Of a stretch of 64,000 nt of DNA, positions 17,284 through 25,763 are shown in pieces. The DNA lies in NCBI RefSeq assembly GCF_007860175.1, contig NZ_SJPX01000004.1:843781-907780 (forward strand), in the 5' to 3' direction. Origin of the DNA: Rubripirellula reticaptiva (GTDB lineage: Bacteria; Planctomycetota; Planctomycetia; Pirellulales; Pirellulaceae). The first letter of the stretch is position 1. The number at the start of each line of letters is the position of its first letter. The notes below the pieces were generated by a model, which searched no databases, was not told where the DNA came from, and saw only the letters and a list, made by a program, of their open reading frames with translations. A program made the position numbers and the translations under genes.

Positions 17284-18490
17284 AATTATTTCGATCGGCG
17301 ACGAGATGACCAGTGGCGCGAGACTGGATACGAACGCCCAGTGGCTAAGTCGCCGAGTCGGTGAGTTGGGCGTGGTTGTCAAGTTTCACTCGACCGTTGG
17401 CGATACGTTGTCGGACAACGTCGACGTCTTTCGTATCGCAGCCAGTCGCGCCGACATCGTTGTCGCAACCGGTGGACTTGGGCCGACCCGCGACGACCTG
17501 ACTCGCGAAGCACTGTCGATCATGGTCGACCGGCCACTCGAAATGCGAGACTCGGCGATGCAGCATATCGAATCGATGTTCGCAAAGCGGCACCGCGAGA
17601 TGCCGGAACGCAATCGTGTTCAGGCGATGTTTCCGATCGGCAGTGACGAAATCTTCAATCCCCAAGGCACAGCGCCTGGTATTGATTTAAAAGTCGAACG
17701 CGATGGCCAAATGCCCAGCCGAATCTTTGCGTTGCCTGGTGTTCCCGCGGAAATGGTTCGCATGTTCGACGAAACCGTGGCACCCCGGATCATGCAGCAA
17801 TCGGGCGGCGGTTCACGGATCTCGCACGCAGTGATGAAGTTTTTTGGTGTTGGCGAAAGTGAAATGGAGCAACGGCTTGGTGAAATGATTTCACGTGACC
17901 GAGAACCACGCGTCGGCATCACCGTCAGCGGCGCGACGATCTCGTTGCGCATCACGGCGACGGCCGACACCGATGAAACGTGCGCGGCCATGATCGCCAT
18001 GACGCGCGAAGAAATTTTGAAGTTGGTGCCGGAATACTATTTTGGTGACGGCGAATCGTTCGAACAGCAGCACGCCGTCGAGGCGACGCTGCGAGCTCGA
18101 GATGAATCGTTGTGCGTCATCGAACTCGGTCGGGCTGCATTACTGGGTGATTGGTTTGCCTCGCTTGGCGATTCGCCGGCCTATCGCGGTGGCATATCGC
18201 TAGCGACGACGGATGACATGGTCGGGCTGTTGGATGTTGCCAACACGGCCGACGCGATGACTGAAATCCAGCGTCGTTTCCGATCGGATTGGGTGTTGAT
18301 GGTCGACGCTTATCCGCCGCTCGATGCGAAACCCGAAACGCCGCTACCCAACGCGGATGTGAACTTGGTCGTCCGAGCGCCGGGCGGCAAGTGTCACGAA
18401 AAAACGATCAGAATCGGCGGTCATCCTGATATCCTGCATGCCCGGATTGGCAAAGCGGCGATGGCTTGGTTGCGCGAAGTGCTAGAGTAA
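17249..18490 (+). CDS. cinA: CinA-family protein with degenerate C-terminal domain
   Basis: 413 residues. The N-terminal half is a MoaB/Mog-like (COG1058) domain with EIISIGDEMTSGARLDTNA and VATGGLGPTRDDLTRE, the hallmark of competence/damage-inducible CinA and NMN-pathway pyrophosphatases. The C-terminal half aligns in position with the PncC/CinA deamidase domain. Where that domain has an invariant Glu-Ser...Thr-Gly-Gly motif, this protein has VIELGRAALLGDWF, so the Ser and the TGG are missing and NMN deamidase activity is doubtful. The open frame begins at 17189; the ATG at 17249 fits the family N-terminus. The N-domain function should be intact. Confidence 0.85.
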   Translation: MTKHPCRQLTCEIISIGDEMTSGARLDTNAQWLSRRVGELGVVVKFHSTVGDTLSDNVDVFRIAASRADIVVATGGLGPTRDDLTREALSIMVDRPLEMRDSAMQHIESMFAKRHREMPERNRVQAMFPIGSDEIFNPQGTAPGIDLKVERDGQMPSRIFALPGVPAEMVRMFDETVAPRIMQQSGGGSRISHAVMKFFGVGESEMEQRLGEMISRDREPRVGITVSGATISLRITATADTDETCAAMIAMTREEILKLVPEYYFGDGESFEQQHAVEATLRARDESLCVIELGRAALLGDWFASLGDSPAYRGGISLATTDDMVGLLDVANTADAMTEIQRRFRSDWVLMVDAYPPLDAKPETPLPNADVNLVVRAPGGKCHEKTIRIGGHPDILHARIGKAAMAWLREVLE

Positions 18491-18529
18491 ACAGACGACA
18501 GATCTTCCCTCTTTAAAAGGACTCACCCG

Positions 18530-19024
18530 ATGCGATGGTTCACACTGGCAGCCTTCATGCTTTTGGCGTCACTGGCGGTTGCTGCCGACAACACCAACGA
18601 CAACGCAGATCGCGAGACTCGGTTGGCCAACTACCTGACCGGGGCAAGCTTTGTTGGCAAGTTCACGGTCGATGGCAAAGAAGACAAACTGCCCAAGACA
18701 GAGCAGTACATGATTAGCAAGTGCGAAAAAATGGACGCCGCTGATCAGTATCGATTGACGGCCAGGATCAAGTATGGCGAAGTCGACAGCGAGGTGCCGA
18801 TGGAGATTAAGATTTTGTGGTCCGGCCAGACGCCTGTGATCACGTTGGACTCACTTTGGATTCCCGGCATGGGAACGTTCGATGCCCGAGTGATGATCCA
18901 CGCTGGACGTTATGCGGGGACATGGCAGCACGACAAAGTCGGTGGTCACATGTTCGGCAAGATCGTTGTTGCCGGTTCGAAAGATCCGGCGGAAGCGGAC
19001 GAAGAAGTGAGGGGCGATCAGTAG
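18530..19024 (+). CDS. Small secreted protein of unknown function
   Basis: 164 residues. The clear signal peptide is MRWFTLAAFMLLASLAVAAD, and an AAAAGGACT Shine-Dalgarno sits about 8 bases upstream. The mature part is rich in Lys and beta-forming residues, with SFVGKFTVDGKED near its start and AGTWQHDKVGGHMFGKIV near its end. The latter resembles a lipocalin-like or repeat-strand motif, but I cannot name a family. It sits 40 bp after cinA on the same strand and may be co-transcribed, and ends before a bidirectional terminator. Periplasmic location is likely. Confidence 0.75.
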   Translation: MRWFTLAAFMLLASLAVAADNTNDNADRETRLANYLTGASFVGKFTVDGKEDKLPKTEQYMISKCEKMDAADQYRLTARIKYGEVDSEVPMEIKILWSGQTPVITLDSLWIPGMGTFDARVMIHAGRYAGTWQHDKVGGHMFGKIVVAGSKDPAEADEEVRGDQ

Positions 19025-19057
19025 GGATCACGTCCGTCGGACTGTGTCCATCAAATA

Positions 19058-19095
19058 AAGAACGCCCGGCTTCCCCCCGAAAGCCGAGCGTTCTT
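19058..19095. terminator. Bidirectional intrinsic terminator between convergent genes
   Basis: A 15-base stem with one C/A mismatch (19058-19072 with 19081-19095) around an 8-base loop. A T-tract follows on the plus strand, and a shorter T-rich run follows on the minus strand. It separates the gene ending at 19024 (+) from the DUF11 gene ending at 19193 (-). Confidence 0.85.
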
Positions 19096-19192
19096 CGCTT
19101 CTTTTTTGTCCTACCGTTCGGTTAGCTTCTGCGGGTTGTCTCTCCACCGGCTCCCGCCGCCCGCGTCGCAGTTCGAACGATTCGACAAAGCA

Positions 19193-22100
19193 TCAACGGT
19201 TTGATGCCAAGAAGCGTCTTTTCGATAGCGGGTCGATCGGTTCCAGTTCGCCAAAGTTAAACGCAGCGGCAGTTGCACCGGGTGCGATGACCAAGCTGGT
19301 GAACTGGTCGTTGCCGGTGTTGGACGACGTTGCACCTGTACCTGCGGTTTCACTGCCGTCGGCCAAGCCAGCGGGCTGTGTTTCAGTAACTTGATACGAT
19401 CCGGCTGCCAACTGAGCGAACACGTAATCGCCAGCGGCGTTGGTTTGTACGGTGCGATCAACCACCGTGCCTAAGTTGTCGGTGCCGGTCAATCGGATGC
19501 TGGCACCTTCGATCCCAGTGTCGCCGGTATCAAAGATGCCGTTGCTGTTAACGTCCAAGTAGACTTTGCCCGCAATCGATCCAGTCAACGGATCGACCGT
19601 CGTCGCAACGGTTGCCGTGTTGTTGGCGGTTGCTGTTTCGTTGGTATCCGAAGTGACCACCGCGGTGTTGGTTTGCACCGTGCTGACGCCACTGTCGATG
19701 GTGCCGGTGACGGTGAAGCTAAACGTTCCGGCACTTGCCAAGTCACCGCCAGTCACGGTGATTTGATCGCCATTGATCGTGATGCCGGAGCCGCCAGCGG
19801 TTGTGAATGCGGTGCCGTCGGGACGAGTACCGCCGGTCAATGTCACGCCGGCTGGCAAGGTGTCAGTGACGACGACGTTGGTTGCCGACGACGGTCCGTT
19901 GTTGACGACGTTGATCGTGTAGGTCAACGAATCACCCGCGGCCGCAGTCGTGTCGGAAACAGCCTTGGTGATCGCCAAGTCCACGATCGGCGTCACGGTG
20001 ATGTCGACAGCGTCGGAGTTGTTGGTGATGTCGTTTTCACCAGCAGCCGACAAGTCGGGCACGCTAGCGGTGTTCGTGATCGTGCCCGAAGCGTTGGCAT
20101 TGACCGTGAAGTTCAACGTGGCGGTCGTGGTTGCGGAAGGTGCAAGAACGACGGCGGGGAAAGTGATCGTGCTGCCCGATGCCGTGCCCGTTTGCCCTCC
20201 CATCGTCGCACTGACGAACGTCAATCCGGCAGGAATTGCATCGGTCAGCACGATGCCCTGAGCTTGGCTAGGACCGTCGTTGGTGAGCGTAACCGTGTAG
20301 GTTACCGTTGAACCGATGGCAGGCGTCGCACTGTTGACGGTCTTGTCGACGACGATGTCGAATACCGGCGTTAGCGATGTCGTCGCAGACGACGAGTTGT
20401 TGGTGGTGTCCAGTTCAGTACCGGTCGACGTCACCGAAGCAGGGTTGACGACGTTTCCGGATGCGTCACCGACAGCGTCGTTGTTCACGGTTGCCGCAAC
20501 GGTAAATGTCCGTGTCTCGCCGACAGGGATGGAATCAAAGTTGACCGTGATGATGCCGTTGGCGAAGTTGCTAGTCGTGGCTGTGGCCGCCGTAATCACA
20601 ACTCCCGACAAGCCGGCCGGCAATGTGTCCGAGACGACGACGCTGGTGGCATCGCTGACACTGTCGGTGTCGTGGCTGACCACGAAGGTGTAGATCAACG
20701 TGTCTTGTCCGGGGACGGCGGTTGCCTTGTCGACCGTCTTGTTCAGGATCAGGTCGACTTGCCGGCCGGGATTGATGTCCACGCTGTCGGTGTCGTTGGC
20801 CGCGTTGCTGTCGGTGTCGGTGGTGGAAATCGTAGCCGCATTTGGAATCACGCCGGTGGCGTCCGATCCGATCATGACATCGAACGAGAACGTACTGGTT
20901 TGCAATGAATCCAGAACGCCGACGTCAAATGTTAACGTTTGCCCGTTTTGCGTTACCGTGACGCCCGTGGTGCCTGCGTTGAGGCTGCCGGTGACAAAGG
21001 TCAAATCGGCGTCGAGCGTATCGATGACCGAAACACCGCGAGCTTGTCCAGGGCCGTTGTTCGTCGCCGCGACGGTGTAGGTCACCGTGCGCCCCGCGAT
21101 TGCGGTGCCAGAAACTGTTTTGTCGACGGCAACATCAACGACTCGGTTGATGGTCGTGTCTTCGGACGTGCTGTTGTTGTCGGGGTTGGGGTCGGTATTT
21201 GGCGATGCCGTGACCGATGCGGTGTTGGTCAGCGGGCTGACTGCGTCGGGACTAACTTCGACCACCAGCGTGATTGTCGAAGTGGCTGCGTTGGCCAGCG
21301 TGCCAACCGTTGCGGTGACTTCGCGGGTCGTCGAATCGAACGAGACCAGGTTGGCAGCACCACCGACGTTGCCGCTGATGAAAGTAACGCCAACGGGCAG
21401 CGGGTCGACCACAATCACACCGGCGGCGCCATCAGGACCATCGTTGGTGACGGTGATTTCATAAGTGAATTGATTGCCAGCGTTGACCGGGTCCGTCAGA
21501 TCGACCTTTTCAATTCGTAAGTCGGACGCAATGACATCGACAAGCTCGTCATCACTATTGTTGGTTGCGTCGGTTTCAACTTGGTCGCCGACCACGGTGG
21601 CCGTGTTGGTCATGTCCGCGGTTTGATTATCGCCGATGTCGGCGTTCAAGCGGAACGTTGCGGTGGTTCCCGCAGCGACCGTTCCCAGAGCAATCGTAAC
21701 GGTCGTTCCGTTAACCGCTGGTGAAAATGCACCGGACGCATTGGTCATGCCGGTGTAAGTCAAACCGGCTGGGAAAACATCGGTGACCACGACGTTGGTG
21801 GCTGCAAGTGGACCACCGTTTTGGACCACGATGTCGAAGACCACATTTCCACCGGCTGCGACAACGGACGAAGCGGTGACTAGAGTCTTAGTGATCGACA
21901 AGTCGATCTGTGGGACAAACCCAAAGTCCACTGTGTTGTTTGTGTTGGCGTCGGTGTCGCCGTCGTTGGTCGGTTCAAGGTTCGACTCTAGCGTGATCGT
22001 GCCGCTAGCGACATCGCCGCCTGCGAGCGTGGTGCCGTTGTCGTCATCGTCGACATTATCATCGGGATCCGATGCGGGGTCGTTGCCGGTGCTGTTGGCA

Positions 22101-23515
22101 AACCCAAACAGAGCGGCTCCCGTGACAAACTGGGAACTCGGGACGACGGCCGCATAGTTGCCCGGCGTTAGTCCGGTGAAGTTGTAGACTCCGCCGGCGA
22201 TCGTTGTCGTGGTCGCAACCAGCGTGTCGGTAGTCGGGTCGACGGTTCCGTTGGGATCAGTCAATTCGTAAAGTTGGACCGTCACACCCGCCACGCCGGC
22301 TTCGGTGCTTTGGCGGATTCCATCGTCCTGTCCGCCATCGGAACTGTCGTTGAACAGTTGGCCGCCAAGCGACAGAGGCAGGATGTTTGCCAAGTCGGCT
22401 TGGACGATCACTGGCGTGATCGCTTCGACGATCGAGATGTTGACGTCGTTGTTCGCAACAGTGATCGGCACGTTGGTTTCAATCGCACCGACGTCGTTGA
22501 AGTCCGCACCGGTTCCCGTGTTGATCGTGAAGCTCGAGAACGGAATGTAGACTTCTTGGTTGGCCACTAAGTCTTGCGGAATCGCGATCGTTACGATCGA
22601 CGAGTTGCTTGCGTCCGAGTGAACAATCACTTGGATGCTGTCGCCGGGTTGCTCGGCTCGCAGCAATGCGATCAAGCCACCGTTGGGATCGACTGCTACA
22701 CCGGCCGCGCCGCCGCCTAGCGAGACACCGACACCGCCGGTCCGCAGGCCGGTCGCATCCAAGGTAGCGGTCGTGTCGGATCCGTCGTACTGGATGTTGA
22801 CCGAACCAACGCCGCCGGCTCCGGGCGAAACGGTTAGCTCACTGTTGAGGTTGTTGACCTCGAACAGAATGTTGCCCGAAGTTGCGTTGACGGAAACGTC
22901 TCGGCTGCCACCGATGGCTTCGGTCGCACTGATCGACGAAAACACCGATGGGTTGGCGGCATTGGCCAAGACGGTCATCGGAGTCACCGAGTAATCGTCG
23001 ATCAATGCAGTTCGGATGCCGTTGTCGTCAACGACTTCGACCGTTAGTGGGCCCGGTGTTGTCAACTGGGGAACGGTCGCTTGTTGAACGAAGTAAGTGC
23101 CCGGCGACAATTGGTCGAAGCGATAGTCACCACTCAAGTCAGTCGTCGCGGTGCCAGAAAGCGTGTCGCTTGCGTCGAATGTGCCCGGCGTGGTTCCGTC
23201 GTCATTGAATAGTTGGATTTGGATTCCGGTAGCACCGGCCGTGCCTGGCGAGACCAAGTTGCCGCCTGCGTCGACCAACACGGGCGGGTCACCCGCGGAA
23301 GATCCGTCGTTGGCTTGGTCGACAAACGCGGTGCCGGCGATCACGCCTAAGTCCGACGCCATCAATTCGCGTCGTTCCATCTGCTCCAAACGCAGCCGTC
23401 GGTCATTGCGTTTGCGTGCCGATCGCTTGTTTGACGACGCTGGCTTGGAAGCCACTTTTGACGGTGCCGACTTCGATTGAACTAAACGACTTAGAAAGTT
23501 TTGCCAGACCATCAT
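19193..23515 (-). CDS. Large surface protein with SdrD B-like and six DUF11 repeats
   Basis: About 1440 residues. The ATG at 23515 has a GGAAG Shine-Dalgarno at 5 bases; the frame is open to 23566. The N-terminus is basic and carries the planctomycete export-associated motif RLRLEQMERRELMA. Two SdrD B-like domains follow, then six DUF11 repeats, each starting VDL/FDI-(x)-KTV and containing TVTNDGP-like and DTLPAGLTF-like segments. A third SdrD B-like domain is near the end (GKVYLDVNSNGIFDTGDTG). The very C-terminus is PLSKRRFLASNR. Composition is Thr/Val/Asp-rich with almost no Cys, as in adhesive surface stalks. It probably acts outside the cell, as an adhesin or envelope protein. Confidence 0.9.
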   Translation of the reverse strand: MMVWQNFLSRLVQSKSAPSKVASKPASSNKRSARKRNDRRLRLEQMERRELMASDLGVIAGTAFVDQANDGSSAGDPPVLVDAGGNLVSPGTAGATGIQIQLFNDDGTTPGTFDASDTLSGTATTDLSGDYRFDQLSPGTYFVQQATVPQLTTPGPLTVEVVDDNGIRTALIDDYSVTPMTVLANAANPSVFSSISATEAIGGSRDVSVNATSGNILFEVNNLNSELTVSPGAGGVGSVNIQYDGSDTTATLDATGLRTGGVGVSLGGGAAGVAVDPNGGLIALLRAEQPGDSIQVIVHSDASNSSIVTIAIPQDLVANQEVYIPFSSFTINTGTGADFNDVGAIETNVPITVANNDVNISIVEAITPVIVQADLANILPLSLGGQLFNDSSDGGQDDGIRQSTEAGVAGVTVQLYELTDPNGTVDPTTDTLVATTTTIAGGVYNFTGLTPGNYAAVVPSSQFVTGAALFGFANSTGNDPASDPDDNVDDDDNGTTLAGGDVASGTITLESNLEPTNDGDTDANTNNTVDFGFVPQIDLSITKTLVTASSVVAAGGNVVFDIVVQNGGPLAATNVVVTDVFPAGLTYTGMTNASGAFSPAVNGTTVTIALGTVAAGTTATFRLNADIGDNQTADMTNTATVVGDQVETDATNNSDDELVDVIASDLRIEKVDLTDPVNAGNQFTYEITVTNDGPDGAAGVIVVDPLPVGVTFISGNVGGAANLVSFDSTTREVTATVGTLANAATSTITLVVEVSPDAVSPLTNTASVTASPNTDPNPDNNSTSEDTTINRVVDVAVDKTVSGTAIAGRTVTYTVAATNNGPGQARGVSVIDTLDADLTFVTGSLNAGTTGVTVTQNGQTLTFDVGVLDSLQTSTFSFDVMIGSDATGVIPNAATISTTDTDSNAANDTDSVDINPGRQVDLILNKTVDKATAVPGQDTLIYTFVVSHDTDSVSDATSVVVSDTLPAGLSGVVITAATATTSNFANGIITVNFDSIPVGETRTFTVAATVNNDAVGDASGNVVNPASVTSTGTELDTTNNSSSATTSLTPVFDIVVDKTVNSATPAIGSTVTYTVTLTNDGPSQAQGIVLTDAIPAGLTFVSATMGGQTGTASGSTITFPAVVLAPSATTTATLNFTVNANASGTITNTASVPDLSAAGENDITNNSDAVDITVTPIVDLAITKAVSDTTAAAGDSLTYTINVVNNGPSSATNVVVTDTLPAGVTLTGGTRPDGTAFTTAGGSGITINGDQITVTGGDLASAGTFSFTVTGTIDSGVSTVQTNTAVVTSDTNETATANNTATVATTVDPLTGSIAGKVYLDVNSNGIFDTGDTGIEGASIRLTGTDNLGTVVDRTVQTNAAGDYVFAQLAAGSYQVTETQPAGLADGSETAGTGATSSNTGNDQFTSLVIAPGATAAAFNFGELEPIDPLSKRRFLASNR

Positions 23516-23693
23516 GATCTTCCGTGTTTCGTTGAACTTGCTTGAAGCAACCGACGCCGAACTCATTTCGGGCGTTCTTCAAGATTTTGGGGGGGAGAGA
23601 ATCCGCGCTGTAACTCAAGCTGCAGACCGTCCTGTCCAGGTATCGGACAATCGTTTCAACGGTCTTGATCGCAATGTTCGGATTAAGCCGAAC

Positions 23694-25427
23694 TTACCAA
23701 CGGTACTCGCCACCAATCGAAAGCCCCTGAGCCCAGTAGTCCGTGGTGTCGAACTTGAATCCAGGGCGGCTTGCACCGGTGAACGGATCTTGTTCGGGCG
23801 GCAGCAACGCTGGGTTCAGGTCGCGATCGATTTGATCGCCGGGACGAACCACATTGGACCAGTAAAGGAACGTGTAACCTACAGTCGCACGCAAGTGGTC
23901 GGTCAGTTGGTAGCCCAGGTTCAGGTCTAGCTGAGGGATCACCGAGAACTCGTCTTGTTCGTATACACCAATGTTGGTGCGTTGAGCCAACAGGCCGCCC
24001 GAGCTTGACACTTGAGTTCCGGTCGAGTCGGTCGAGACCGTCGAGCCGTTGATTCGGACCGTTTGATTGGTCACACCGAACGCCATTCGAAGCATCGCAT
24101 CGGCACTCCAGTATCCCCGTGTGCGACGATACTTCCAACCCAAGTCGAAGCCGTTGAATTGGTTTTGTGTTTCGAAGCTGTCATGAATGTTGAAAGTGCT
24201 GACCGGGTCGATTCCACGAAGGTTTTCGCGGATGTTGACGCTCTCGTCCAGTTGCAGGTAACGGTAACCGAACATCACTTCTTGGCGGCTGCAGAAGTGT
24301 CCTGGGCATCCGCAGAACAATCCCGAAGTGCAGCCCTCGTTGGCCATCCGGAGATGACGCAAGTGAATTCCAGTCCCAAAGAGTTCCGACGATGCCGTTG
24401 CTGAAACTGTTCCGGCGATGACGTTCGGGAACGACACCAATTCTGCGTCTTCGCGAGCCGCACCGGTGGTTGGGTTTACGTTGAAGAACGGACGAGCCAG
24501 GATCGTGGCACCACTGCTGGTTGCACTGAACGACTCGCTCTCTTGACCGATCTTGAAGTACTCACCGCCCAGACCCCAGGTGTGACATCCATCCAACCAC
24601 ACGCCGAAGTTGAAGCGGAAGCCGTCAATGGAGTCTTCTAAAACTTTGTTACCACCGAACAGAATCGATGAGGGTCCGCCAAGCACACCGGCTTGGTTGA
24701 CGTTCGTTCCCGTTGGGCTGGTTGTGACCAAAGGTGGCAATTCCATGCCGTCTTGGAACCACATCAGATACTCGGCACTAAACCATCCGTCTTGTGGCAA
24801 GCAAAGGGTCACGCAAGGACGCCAAGCGTTGGGGCTGATCAGTTCGCCACAGGTGCTACAGCCGCTTGATCCACACGTGCCCGAGTTGCATCCGCCACCC
24901 ATCGAATCGCAGCCACCAGTGCAGAACACGTCGCCGCATCCGCAACCGCCCATTGAATCGCATGACGATGATGACATGTCTCCCTCGTAGATGACTTCGC
25001 CTTCCATCGGCGACATCATCACTTGGCCGTCTAGGATTTCGTGCTCGTCGTAATTCGAGTAAGTCGAATCGACGATCGACATCGAATCATCCGGAGGCAC
25101 TGGAATGCCGCGGCTCGAAACGTGTCCAACTGGACGAACCGATTTCTTTGTCTTGGTTTGACGAGCCGGGGCAGGCTTGAGTTCGAAGGCCGGTTCGACG
25201 GCTGCCTCGACTAAAGTCGACGACTGTGTGTTTCCCGACTTGGTGGTTTCACGAGTCGGCTGCCAATTGGCTCGAGCGGCTTTCTCGGTCGTGCGAACGC
25301 TTCTTCGACTTGAAGACGACGTGTTCGACTGATTTTGTGCCGAGGCCACAGGTCCGCAGGTCGCAATGACCAACGCGACAAGAGAAAAACTGATGGTTCT
25401 TTGAAAGGTAAGCACGGGCTTCACCAT
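23694..25427 (-). CDS. BBP7-family outer-membrane beta-barrel protein
   Basis: 577 residues from the ATG at 25427, which gives a signal peptide ending near VASAQNQ; the longer upstream frame lacks such a start. The core fits the Pirellula/Rhodopirellula BBP7 family: DGWFSAEYLMWFQDGMELPPLVTT, then VLGGPSSILFGG, WLDGCHTWGLGGEYF, a long FGYRYLQLDE strand and WSADAMLRMAFG, with a C-terminal barrel ending in an aromatic residue. Before the barrel lies a Cys-rich stretch (about residues 150-200) with repeated SCDSMGG / CGxCG units. It precedes the DUF11 gene by under 200 bp on the same strand, so both may be surface proteins of one unit. Confidence 0.9.
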   Translation of the reverse strand: MVKPVLTFQRTISFSLVALVIATCGPVASAQNQSNTSSSSRRSVRTTEKAARANWQPTRETTKSGNTQSSTLVEAAVEPAFELKPAPARQTKTKKSVRPVGHVSSRGIPVPPDDSMSIVDSTYSNYDEHEILDGQVMMSPMEGEVIYEGDMSSSSCDSMGGCGCGDVFCTGGCDSMGGGCNSGTCGSSGCSTCGELISPNAWRPCVTLCLPQDGWFSAEYLMWFQDGMELPPLVTTSPTGTNVNQAGVLGGPSSILFGGNKVLEDSIDGFRFNFGVWLDGCHTWGLGGEYFKIGQESESFSATSSGATILARPFFNVNPTTGAAREDAELVSFPNVIAGTVSATASSELFGTGIHLRHLRMANEGCTSGLFCGCPGHFCSRQEVMFGYRYLQLDESVNIRENLRGIDPVSTFNIHDSFETQNQFNGFDLGWKYRRTRGYWSADAMLRMAFGVTNQTVRINGSTVSTDSTGTQVSSSGGLLAQRTNIGVYEQDEFSVIPQLDLNLGYQLTDHLRATVGYTFLYWSNVVRPGDQIDRDLNPALLPPEQDPFTGASRPGFKFDTTDYWAQGLSIGGEYRW

Positions 25428-25641
25428 GGGATGCTTGGATGGCGTGTCGTGAAACAGCACCGAAATCGTTTTCCCCCCCGGGAAGAACCAGACAGCAAAT
25501 TCCGCCTTGCGTCGGCACACACCGACTGGTTCCCTAGCGATATCGACGGAGAAGTGCCCGAACCTCAACTCAAAATCGGAATAATCCGAAAAATCGCCAA
25601 AGTCATCCCGGCCAGAAAGGTTTCGCTAATCGGAAAAGTCA

Positions 25642-25750
25642 CCCAGTTCAGATCGCCCAGTTCAGATCGCCCAGTTCAGATCGCCCAGATCAGATCTCCC
25701 AGTTCAGATCGCCCAGTTCAGATCGCCCAGCTCAGATCTCCCAGTTCAGA
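25642..25750. repeat. 14-bp tandem repeat, about 7.7 copies
   Basis: Consecutive units with consensus CCCAGTTCAGATCG begin at 25642, 25656, 25670, 25684, 25698, 25712, 25726 and 25740. Two units (25684 and 25726) differ at the same sites (GATC or GCTC in the middle and a final T, creating AGATCT). It lies between the AAA+ ATPase stop and the BBP7 start. The period of 14 is not a multiple of three and there are no spacers, so it is a minisatellite-like array, not a CRISPR. Confidence 0.95.
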
Positions 25751-25763
25751 CGCGGGGGGCGGA

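Noticed and set aside
25642-25750. CRISPR array
   Set aside because: Units are 14 bp and directly abutting with no spacers, and there are no cas genes.
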